From: a bacterium
GTDB lineage: Bacteria > Eremiobacterota > Eremiobacteria > Baltobacterales > Baltobacteraceae
Direction of reading: 5' to 3'
DNA length: 13,272 bases
Assembly (NCBI GenBank): GCA_021782295.1
Contig: JAJXVC010000024.1
Span: 1-13,272 of the forward strand
In this document: one piece after another, positions 7,619 to 13,272 of the stretch
Layout: every line of letters starts with the position of its first letter
Numbering within the stretch: the first letter of the stretch is position 1
Translations under genes and position numbers: made by a program
Notes under the pieces: model-generated
Database searches by the model: none
The model's input: the letters and a program-made list of their open reading frames with translations, nothing else
Told to the model about the DNA's origin: nothing

Positions 7619-8140
7619 TCAGGAGGCTTTCTTCGCGGCTTTTTTTTGCGCCGGCGCTCCGCCGCTGTGGCTGATCTGTTCTATCTTGTATTTCGTTAGG
7701 CCGCGCGGCGTCGAAACGTCGACGGTCGCGCCTTTTTTGTGCCCCATCAGGGCGCGTCCCAGCGGCGACTCATTGCTGAGCCGTCGGTTGACCGGATCCG
7801 CCTCGGCCGAGCCGACGATGGAAAATTCGTAAACGTCTCCCGAGCCCATCTCCTTGACTTTCACGGTGCAGCCCAAATGCACTTCATCGGCGGCATAATC
7901 GGTCTCTTCGATGAGTTTCGCATTGCGAATCATCTGTTCGATTTTGATAATGCGCCCTTCGATAAACGCCTGTTCTTGCTTCGCGTCTTCATATTCCGCA
8001 TTTTCGCTGAGATCGCCGTACTCTTTGGCCTGACGAATACGGTCGTTCACTTCTTTGCGGTGCACGGTCTTCAGATCGTCAAGCTCTTGTTCGAGCTTTG
8101 CGAGTCCTTCGCGGGTAAGGACGATTTCTTTGTCGTTCAA
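7619..8140 (-). CDS. greA: Transcription elongation factor GreA
   Basis: GreA reaches through the RNA polymerase secondary channel and stimulates cleavage of backtracked transcripts. The 173-residue protein has the N-terminal coiled-coil hairpin with the tip sequence GDLSENAEYEDAK (Asp43 and Glu46 at the catalytic tip). The C-terminal FKBP-like domain includes DPVNRRLSNESPLGRALMG. It is about 15 residues longer than E. coli GreA because of a lysine/alanine-rich tail ending in KKAAKKAS. The start is TTG with a clear Shine-Dalgarno sequence GAGGG at 8148-8152 and 7 nt spacing. It is followed immediately by lysS. Confidence 0.97.
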   Translation of the reverse strand: MNDKEIVLTREGLAKLEQELDDLKTVHRKEVNDRIRQAKEYGDLSENAEYEDAKQEQAFIEGRIIKIEQMIRNAKLIEETDYAADEVHLGCTVKVKEMGSGDVYEFSIVGSAEADPVNRRLSNESPLGRALMGHKKGATVDVSTPRGLTKYKIEQISHSGGAPAQKKAAKKAS

Positions 8141-8166
8141 CGATAGGCCCTCGTTACAGGAGAAAG

Positions 8167-8183
8167 GCCCCGAGAAAGGGGGC
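8167..8183 (-). other. Short GC hairpin upstream of greA
   Basis: The 70-nt gap between the upstream gene and greA holds a 5-bp stem (GCCCC with GGGGC) around a 7-nt loop, plus a direct repeat of GAGAAAGG at 8160-8167 and 8172-8179. On the transcribed strand it is followed by a pyrimidine tract with only a short T-run. It could be a weak attenuator or only low-complexity sequence. Confidence 0.2.
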
Positions 8184-8210
8184 TGGCGCGCCTGCTTCGG
8201 GGGGAGGGAG

Positions 8211-9125
8211 TCATCCCCTGCCCCCGAGTTCGATGACGCGCGGGCGGAGTTTTAGGGCGGCCATCAATCCCTCGTAATCGCTGGGCGCAACCTCCTCCCA
8301 GCGCTTTCCCAGGAGCGCCAAAAGCGCCGCCTCTAAGACGTTGGTGCCGAAGGATCGCCCCCCGAAATCGGGCGTCGTCGTGACCAGTCGGCGCACCCCG
8401 CGTTCGCGAAGCTCTTCGATATTCTGCGCCGTCACCGTGTTCGTAAGAATGGTTTTCCCGTCGAGCCGATCCGGCATAAAACGACGCATGAAATGGAAAT
8501 CACCGGCGATGATTTCGGCGTCGTGGTAGTACTGCGGATATTTCGGTTCCGGAGCTTGCTCTTGTTTTTTCCCGGTCGGATAGAAAAATTGGAACGGCAA
8601 CTTACATGCATCGGGAAGATACTTTTCGGCCAACTCTTCGAATTCGTGTAGACCGCGCACCGGCTTGTCGAGATCGAGTGCGAAGATGAAGTCGCCGAAA
8701 AGCACGTCGGCGCCCGCTTCGACGAGCGCTTGCGCCATGCCGAAACGATCGAGCGCGCTCACCATTAACACATTTTTCCCACGCAACGAAACGCCGAGTT
8801 CGTTCTGAAGAAAAGCGACTGCACCGCGTTCGAGCGTGTTTTTCAGTCCGCTGCCGTCGACTGCCGGTGTTTTCTTCGCCGCCGCAAGCAAGCGCAGGCC
8901 GTCGCGGAGCGCAAAGCGCTTACTGCCTGCGTAGAGGTACACGTCGATGCCGCCGAGTCCGATTGCGTCAACGGTGCCGTCGATTTCCTCGATCTTCGCG
9001 AGAGCGAGGTCGAGTTTGCCGTCGGTGCCGATCCGTTCGATGATGAATCGTTCGCCGAGGAGATCGACCTCGGCCCGGTGATCGCGCAAACTCGCGCCGA
9101 GGGAGACCGAAACAACGTGTTTCAT
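8211..9125 (-). CDS. Conserved protein of the family usually labelled 'quinate 5-dehydrogenase'; function unproven
   Basis: This is a 304-residue cytoplasmic protein. Recognisable family blocks are VSVSLGASLRDHRAEV (6-20), AIGLGGIDVYLYAG (54-67), TPAVDGSGLKNTLER (86-100), GKNVLMVSALDRFGMAQAL (116-134), AGDFHFMRRFMPD (207-219) and VTTTPDFGGRSFGTNVLEA (248-266). The block from GKNVLMVSALDRF onward has a Rossmann-like beta-alpha-beta pattern, which probably gave rise to the dehydrogenase name. I see no canonical GxGxxG motif and know of no biochemical support for quinate as a substrate. It is first in the minus-strand run leading into greA, lysS, DUF5069 and truA, and no shikimate-pathway gene is nearby. 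The ATG start has GGAAAG upstream. Family membership is confident; function unknown. Confidence 0.82.
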   Translation of the reverse strand: MKHVVSVSLGASLRDHRAEVDLLGERFIIERIGTDGKLDLALAKIEEIDGTVDAIGLGGIDVYLYAGSKRFALRDGLRLLAAAKKTPAVDGSGLKNTLERGAVAFLQNELGVSLRGKNVLMVSALDRFGMAQALVEAGADVLFGDFIFALDLDKPVRGLHEFEELAEKYLPDACKLPFQFFYPTGKKQEQAPEPKYPQYYHDAEIIAGDFHFMRRFMPDRLDGKTILTNTVTAQNIEELRERGVRRLVTTTPDFGGRSFGTNVLEAALLALLGKRWEEVAPSDYEGLMAALKLRPRVIELGGRG

Positions 9126-9168
9126 AGGCTTGCTTTCCGCCGCGCTCGCGCAGCTCTCCGATTCGAGT

Positions 9169-9174
9169 TATACT
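9169..9174 (+). promoter_or_regulatory. Candidate -10 box of the exported-protein gene
   Basis: TATACT matches the TATAAT consensus at 5 of 6 positions and lies in the 60-nt divergent gap. Transcription would start near 9181, only about 5 nt before the ATG at 9186, so the mRNA would be nearly leaderless. No good -35 box is visible 16-18 nt upstream. Confidence 0.33.
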
Positions 9175-9185
9175 GAGAACACACG

Positions 9186-9899
9186 ATGACACCACATTTG
9201 ACTCGCCGTACGATCCTCGGATCGATCGCCGCCCTCGCACTGATCGGCGCCGTTGCCGCCGACCCCGTCGTCATGCGGAGCGTTCCGTTGCGCGGCGCGA
9301 ATCGCGTGCGCATCGAGGTCTCCGGGATGCCGCTCTTCGTGAGCTCGCATCGAGCGCGCCCCGGAAGCATCCGTCTGCGTCTGGTCTACACCTCGGCGCG
9401 CCCGCCGAGCGTTGAAAGCTACCATCACAACGGTCGGCTCGAACTCACCGCCATCGCCGGCGGCAACTCCGTCATTCCGTTCGTGAGTGCGAATCCGACG
9501 CACCTCAACCTTAGGGTTCCGGCCGCACTGCCGATGCAAATTCACGGCTTTACCGGCTCGATCTCGATCGCCGATCCCGGAGCGAATGTCGCGGTCGACA
9601 ACGGAACCGGAGAGATCGTGGTGACCGGCGCCCGTGCCGGTGTCGACCTCGCAACGGAGAGCGGCGATATCCGCGCGACGCTCGCTGCGAGTTGGCGGCC
9701 GAACACCATTCGGTTGGAGACCGGTGACGGCAACGTCGTGCTGCACGTACCGCCGGGCTTCCGCGGGCACATCGTGCTCGGGGCCGCTGCGGGAACCACG
9801 AGCGATGCGCTTCCTGCGAGTGCGCGCCATGCAGCAGCACCGTTCGTTTGGCTCTACAGCGGCAAGGGCAACGTCGCGATCGTCGTCGATCATTCGTAA
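9186..9899 (+). CDS. Exported DUF4097-like beta-strand-repeat protein, function unknown
   Basis: This 237-residue protein opens with LTRRTILGS followed by a hydrophobic core (about 10-24) and a small-residue cleavage site near AVAADP. That is a signal peptide, and the twin arginine followed by T-I-L resembles a Tat signal. The mature part is rich in short strands. In the second half, repeated units (VAVDNGTGEIVVTG at 135-148, VDLATESGDIRATL at 153-166, IRLETGDGNVVLHVP at 175-189) follow the GxI/GDI spacing of DUF4097-like putative adhesins, which are expected to form a beta-solenoid. No catalytic residues or anchoring motif are seen. It is divergent from the 'quinate dehydrogenase-like' gene and ends 24 nt from the convergent AAR gene. 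There is only a weak GAGA before the ATG. Confidence 0.75.
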   Translation: MTPHLTRRTILGSIAALALIGAVAADPVVMRSVPLRGANRVRIEVSGMPLFVSSHRARPGSIRLRLVYTSARPPSVESYHHNGRLELTAIAGGNSVIPFVSANPTHLNLRVPAALPMQIHGFTGSISIADPGANVAVDNGTGEIVVTGARAGVDLATESGDIRATLAASWRPNTIRLETGDGNVVLHVPPGFRGHIVLGAAAGTTSDALPASARHAAAPFVWLYSGKGNVAIVVDHS

Positions 9900-9923
9900 C
9901 GTCTCCGTGCGCCTTCGCGCGCC

Positions 9924-11051
9924 TTAGTGCGCGGCGAGAGCACGCCGAAGAACGGCGGCCTCGCGCGTGGCGGCGATTTTCTCGGGCGTGATCGCGGTAT
10001 CGAAAGCGCGCATATCGGCGAGCGTAAAGCCGCAACGCTCGGCCATCGCTTCGATCTCGATGACCCGCTCGAGTTCGATTCCGCGCCCGAGCGTGTAATT
10101 TTCAAGCCGATTCTCTAAAGCCAGCACCATCGTCTCGCTCATGCACGCAAGGGCGGTGCGCGGCGGCAAATTGAGATCGAACTCAGATCCCGGTTCGCGA
10201 ACTCGCTCGAAGCGCGGCTCGCCGGGAACGACCATATTCCCGCCCTCCGTCACCAAAACGTCGGGGCGTTCGACGGCGACGCGACGGCTGACATCGTGCG
10301 GCAGCGAGAGTTCGCAGACCACTGCACCGGGCTGCAAATCTTCAGGCTCGATGATATCTTGCGTCGAGGAGGTTGCAGTGAGTACCAACTGCGCGCGACG
10401 CACCGCAGACGCGATATCGGTCGTGTACGAAACAATGCACGGCAGCTCCGGCGCGGTCTTATCGTAGTAGGCCTTCAAGCGCGTTTCATTGCGCGCCACG
10501 AGAATGACTTCGCGAACCTTCGGCGCGATCAGTCGCGCGCAGGCCGAGCCGATCGAACCGGTCGCGCCGATCACCGCAACGGTAGCCGAAGCGAGATCGA
10601 CTTCCATTTCACGCGCGCCGCGGAAAAACGACTGCAGGCCGGCGGCAATCGTCAGCGAGTTGCCGGTCGTTACCGGAATCGGCGAACGTTCGGCAACGGT
10701 GATGCCGCCGTCGCCGACGACGCCGGTAAATGCGCCGAGCCCCGCGATCTGCGCGCCGAGTTCGGCGCCGATCTCGATGGAACGCACGATGCGTTTGTAG
10801 ATATCTTCGCGCGGCAGATCGAGGATCTGCTGCGGGAGCAATGGCGAGCCGACGAACCATCCCTCGGTTTCACGGCCGTCGGGGGTGCGAACGCCGGTGA
10901 CATGAACCGCAGCGTAAGCCGGCATCCATTCGAGAATTTTCTTGACGATCGCCTCGCCCTTGCCTTTCGCGCCGGGTTCGTAGCGCGCGACATCTTCGAG
11001 CGAGAGCGGATGCACGACAAAGCAAAATTTCGGTGCCTGCACGACGTTCAT
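9924..11051 (-). CDS. Long-chain acyl-ACP reductase (AAR) homologue, fatty-aldehyde forming
   Basis: This 375-residue protein resembles cyanobacterial AAR, which reduces acyl-ACP to fatty aldehyde with NADPH. Matching landmarks are the N-terminal FCFVVHPLSLEDVAR, GLGAFTGVV (104-112), the TTGNSLTIA segment (128-136), the nucleotide-binding VIGATGSIGSACARL (160-174), LVARNETRL, and ACMSETMVLALE (302-313). Cys303 (bases 10143-10145) aligns with the acyl-carrying Cys294 of Synechococcus AAR. Automatic pipelines may call it shikimate dehydrogenase because of the Rossmann domain. It is about 35 residues longer than the cyanobacterial enzyme. Its ATG overlaps the stop of the SRPBCC gene (ATGA), so the two products are likely made together. 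No aldehyde-deformylating oxygenase is present in the window. The family is fairly sure; chain length and ACP versus CoA preference are unknown. Confidence 0.85.
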   Translation of the reverse strand: MNVVQAPKFCFVVHPLSLEDVARYEPGAKGKGEAIVKKILEWMPAYAAVHVTGVRTPDGRETEGWFVGSPLLPQQILDLPREDIYKRIVRSIEIGAELGAQIAGLGAFTGVVGDGGITVAERSPIPVTTGNSLTIAAGLQSFFRGAREMEVDLASATVAVIGATGSIGSACARLIAPKVREVILVARNETRLKAYYDKTAPELPCIVSYTTDIASAVRRAQLVLTATSSTQDIIEPEDLQPGAVVCELSLPHDVSRRVAVERPDVLVTEGGNMVVPGEPRFERVREPGSEFDLNLPPRTALACMSETMVLALENRLENYTLGRGIELERVIEIEAMAERCGFTLADMRAFDTAITPEKIAATREAAVLRRALAAH

Positions 11052-11488
11052 TGCGCGCGCTCCGCTTCTTCTTTCAACGCCGCGAGCATCATCTCGCTAT
11101 TTTCCTTCACTTTCTTATGCAGCGTCGGCCCGATGAGTTCGGCAAGCGTCGGCACGCCGAAATCGTACTCGACGCCGAGCACGACGCGCGTTACTCCATC
11201 GCGTTCGTCGAAGCTCCACGCACCCTCGAAACGATCGAGATCGCCTTCGAGCAACGCATACTCGATCCGCAACGCATCGTCGAGAAAGCGATCCTCTTCG
11301 ATCCACTCGATCGGCGCGCCCTCGACCAGCGTCTTCCAGCGGGCGAGGACGCTGCTCGGGCGCCGTTCGACGATAACGACGCTCTCCACGTCGGGCATAA
11401 ATTGCGGAAACCGTTCCTGGTCTTTTGCGAGTTCGTAGACCGTTCGCGCGGGCGCAGCAATTTCTATAGAAGTCTCGACGTAGGGCAT
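11048..11488 (-). CDS. SRPBCC/START-fold protein (polyketide cyclase or coenzyme Q-binding type)
   Basis: This 146-residue cytoplasmic protein has the typical beginning of the fold, VETSIEIAAPARTVYELAKD (4-23), followed by ERFPQFMPDVESVVIVER, then alternating strands (WSFDERDGVTRVVLGVEYDFG) and a long C-terminal amphipathic helix (about 120-146). The fold is a helix-grip with a deep hydrophobic cavity that binds lipids, quinones or polyketides; some members are aromatase/cyclases and others only carry ligand. It sits between the aminotransferase and the acyl-ACP reductase and overlaps the latter by 4 nt. This suggests, by context only, a lipid or aldehyde ligand. A purine-rich GAGAAGAGAGAG tract lies upstream but ends 13 nt from the ATG. 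Confidence 0.83.
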   Translation of the reverse strand: MPYVETSIEIAAPARTVYELAKDQERFPQFMPDVESVVIVERRPSSVLARWKTLVEGAPIEWIEEDRFLDDALRIEYALLEGDLDRFEGAWSFDERDGVTRVVLGVEYDFGVPTLAELIGPTLHKKVKENSEMMLAALKEEAERAQ

Positions 11489-11535
11489 CGAAGGCTGTGG
11501 TGCTCTCTCTTCTCGGTGGCGATTGCGAGGAGTGG

Positions 11536-12825
11536 CTAGGACTCCAACGAGCCCAGGTTGCCCAACGCCGCCGCGACCCCTGCGCGCAGAGCAGCGAGCG
11601 CTTGCTCGATTTCCTCAGGGCGCACGACCAACGGAGGCTCGAGGCGGATGACCCGCTGTTGGTTGAGCGTCCAGGCAGCGGTCACGCCGTGCTTGAGCAT
11701 CTCGGGGATAATCCAGCCGCCGTAGCCCTCCGAACGGAGCTCGACCCCGACGAGCAGCCCGAGCCCTCGCACCTCGGCGACGACCTGCGGAAACTCGGCG
11801 GCGATCCGCTCGCATCCGGCGAGCAACTGCTTCCCGCGCTCGCGCGCGTTCTCGACGAGCCGATCCTCCTCGAGTACCGCCATCGCCGCGAGCGCAGCGG
11901 CGCAGGCGAGCTCGCTTCCGCCGAAGGTCGAGGTATGCACGAGCGGCGATTTTCCGTACGCGCGCATCCAAACCGGTGTGCGCGCAATATAGGCGCCGAC
12001 CGGAACGACGCCGCCCGAGAGCCCCTTCGCGAGCGTCATCACGTCGGGAACGACACCGTCGCGTTCGCAACCGAAGCGATAGCCGCAGCGCCCGAAACCG
12101 GTCTGCACTTCGTCGGCGATGAAGAGCGCGCCGGCACGGTCGCAGGCATCCCGCACCGCGCGCAGATAGCCCTCCGGCGGAACGTTCACGCCGCCCTCGC
12201 CCTGAACCGGTTCGACGATGAAGGCCGCTGCATCGACGAGCGCGGCATCGAGCACCGCTGCATCGCCGAAGGGAACGTGCGCGACATCGGCGAGCAACGG
12301 GCGAAACGGCGCTTGGAACGCCTCGCGTCCGCTTGCGCTGAGCGCACCGATGGTTTTGCCGTGGTAGGCATCGTGCGTCGCGACGATTTTTTTGCGTCCG
12401 GTAGCAACGCGCGCGAGCTTGAGCGCTCCTTCGACCGCCTCGGTGCCGCTGTTGCACCAGAACGAGATCTCGAGATCGCCGGGGCTCAACTCGGCGAGTC
12501 GTTTCGATGCACGCCCCAACAGAACGTTGAACATCGTTTTCCCGGAGAGCGCGAAGTGTTCGAGCTGTTCGCGCACCGCGGCGAGTACGCGCGGGTTGCG
12601 ATGTCCTAACGTGAAGACGCCGTATCCACCGGCAAAATCGAGATAGGCCTTCCCATTTTGATCCCAGATCGTCGAACCTTCGGCGCGCACTTCGATCGGC
12701 GATCCGGAGAGCTTCATCACGCGCGCGAGCGGCGGATTCACGTAGCGGCGATAATTTTCGAAGACTTCGTCGGCAAGCGCGGCCGGGCTCGCTGCACCGT
12801 AGAGATCGTCGCGATTCTCGATCAT
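11536..12825 (-). CDS. Class III PLP aminotransferase, YgjG (putrescine aminotransferase)-like
   Basis: This is a 429-residue fold-type I aminotransferase. Lys267 in TLAKGLSGG is the PLP-binding lysine, Asp238 in IADEVQTGFGR contacts the pyridine nitrogen, SGTEA (126-130) and the HTSTFGGSELAC segment (297-308) bind the phosphate, and HDAYHGKTIGALS is also present. It resembles E. coli putrescine aminotransferase YgjG more than acetylornithine aminotransferase: FxCNSGTE, HVPFG, a shared FGGxxLACAAALA block and a TLNxxxxIRxEPPL C-terminal motif. Such enzymes interconvert terminal amines and aldehydes using 2-oxoglutarate or pyruvate. It begins 2 nt after the dus stop and is followed, after 47 nt, by the SRPBCC and acyl-ACP reductase genes. 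The natural amine could be a diamine or, given the neighbour, a long-chain aldehyde/amine pair. The class is sure; the substrate is not. Confidence 0.92.
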   Translation of the reverse strand: MIENRDDLYGAASPAALADEVFENYRRYVNPPLARVMKLSGSPIEVRAEGSTIWDQNGKAYLDFAGGYGVFTLGHRNPRVLAAVREQLEHFALSGKTMFNVLLGRASKRLAELSPGDLEISFWCNSGTEAVEGALKLARVATGRKKIVATHDAYHGKTIGALSASGREAFQAPFRPLLADVAHVPFGDAAVLDAALVDAAAFIVEPVQGEGGVNVPPEGYLRAVRDACDRAGALFIADEVQTGFGRCGYRFGCERDGVVPDVMTLAKGLSGGVVPVGAYIARTPVWMRAYGKSPLVHTSTFGGSELACAAALAAMAVLEEDRLVENARERGKQLLAGCERIAAEFPQVVAEVRGLGLLVGVELRSEGYGGWIIPEMLKHGVTAAWTLNQQRVIRLEPPLVVRPEEIEQALAALRAGVAAALGNLGSLES

Positions 12826-12827
12826 CG

Positions 12828-13272
12828 TTACGCCGCCACCGGCTCGGCTTCGAGGCTCGCGATGCGCGCTTCGATCGCGCCGATCGCTTCGTCGCTGCTA
12901 TCGATGCGCATGATGCGCTCGCGTAATTGCGCAGCACCCGGAATGCCCTTGAGATAGAGCGCAACATGTTTGCGCATCTGCGGGACGGCGCGCCGTTCGC
13001 CGAGATCGGCGAGCATCGCGCGATAATGTTCGATGCAGAAACGCAGCCGATCCGCCGCGCTCGGCGTCGCCGCGGGCATACGCCCCTCCATCGCATCGCG
13101 AACTTGCGAGATCAACCAAGGATTCCCGAGCGTCGCGCGCCCCAACATTACCGCATCGACGCCGCTTTCGCGCATGCGTTGCATCGTAATGTGCGGGTCG
13201 GCGAGATCGCCGTTGCCGATAACGGGAATCGTCAACGCCGCTTTCAAGCGCGCGATATGCTCCCAGTCGGCG
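12828..13272 (-). CDS. dusB: tRNA-dihydrouridine synthase (DusB-like), C-terminal part, N-terminus off the right edge
   Basis: About 147 C-terminal residues are present and the frame is open through the window edge. The visible part begins with ADWEHIARLKAALTIPVIGN, then GNGDLADPH, then VDAVMLGRATLGNPWLI, which form the FMN-phosphate-binding strands and loop of the TIM barrel. A helical domain follows with HYRAMLADLGERRAVPQMRK and HVALYLKGIPGA, the tRNA-binding part typical of DusB-type enzymes. Dus proteins reduce uridines in the tRNA D-loop with NADPH. The catalytic Cys lies in the missing upstream part. The TAA stop is 2 nt before the ATG of the aminotransferase, so the two genes are probably in one transcript. 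The ATG at 13245-13247 is internal, not the start. Confidence 0.94.
   Translation of the reverse strand, partial: ADWEHIARLKAALTIPVIGNGDLADPHITMQRMRESGVDAVMLGRATLGNPWLISQVRDAMEGRMPAATPSAADRLRFCIEHYRAMLADLGERRAVPQMRKHVALYLKGIPGAAQLRERIMRIDSSDEAIGAIEARIASLEAEPVAA

Noticed and set aside
9900..9923. Short GCGC inverted repeat in the convergent gap, as a bidirectional terminator
   Set aside because: The stem is only 4 bp of self-complementary GCGC and there is no T-run on either strand.
11497..12609. Open frame of 370 codons on the plus strand, and a 380-codon frame at 10296-11438
   Set aside because: They lie opposite the aminotransferase, SRPBCC and acyl-ACP reductase genes. The translations are low-complexity Arg/Glu/Asp/Ala-rich with no recognisable motif, as expected for antisense shadows in GC-rich DNA.
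11615..13096. A 493-codon minus-strand frame spanning the dus-aminotransferase junction
   Set aside because: The translation is overwhelmingly Arg/Ala/Ser with no domain, while two well-recognised proteins occupy another frame of the same strand. It is a frame shadow.
1..13272. Mobile elements, CRISPR arrays, tRNA or rRNA genes, phage genes
   Set aside because: No spaced direct repeats, transposase-like proteins, terminal inverted repeats or cloverleaf sequences were seen. All gaps are short and almost all sequence is assigned to intact genes.

Overview
The window is chromosomal housekeeping sequence from a GC-rich bacterium, gene-dense and with short gaps. There is no mobile element, CRISPR array, rRNA or tRNA that I can see. 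The mix of genes (a DUF5069 protein, the conserved protein usually labelled 'quinate 5-dehydrogenase', a cyanobacterial-type acyl-ACP reductase outside its usual partner setting, and short-Q-loop cytochrome bd) would fit an uncultured aerobic lineage such as Candidatus Eremiobacterota/WPS-2. That placement is a guess from memory of family distributions and was not tested.

Layout, left to right. (1) 1-1542, minus strand: rplM and rpsI, then a membrane-anchored DUF3810 putative zinc peptidase that runs off the left edge. (2) 1670-4008, minus strand: cydA and cydB of cytochrome bd oxidase. (3) 4120-4767, plus strand: a TMEM175-family (DUF1211) potassium-channel-like membrane protein, divergent from cydA and overlapping the 3' end of truA. 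(4) 4764-9125, minus strand: a compact run in transcription order of 'quinate 5-dehydrogenase-like' protein, greA, lysS, DUF5069 protein and truA. This is a translation and transcription-fidelity cluster. (5) 9186-9899, plus strand: an exported protein with DUF4097-like strand repeats. (6) 9924-13272, minus strand: the 3' part of a dus gene (dusB-like), then a class III (YgjG-like) aminotransferase, an SRPBCC/START-fold lipid-binding-type protein and a long-chain acyl-ACP reductase (AAR) homologue.

The most interesting unit is region 6. AAR is known from cyanobacteria, where it makes fatty aldehydes that aldehyde-deformylating oxygenase turns into alkanes. Here the AAR keeps the nucleotide-binding glycine motif and the catalytic cysteine, but it sits behind an aminotransferase of the amine/aldehyde-handling kind and overlaps a hydrophobic-ligand-binding fold by 4 nt. 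A testable idea is a small pathway from acyl-ACP to fatty aldehyde to long-chain amine. This is inference from context only.

Secondary points: two genes (DUF3810 and truA) appear to lack a conventional start codon where the family needs one, each having an ATT near the stop of the gene before it. TTG starts are used by cydA, greA and lysS. CydB carries Asn where E. coli has the proton-channel Asp58. The palindrome CGATCG looks strongly over-represented. No gap between genes exceeds about 130 bases.
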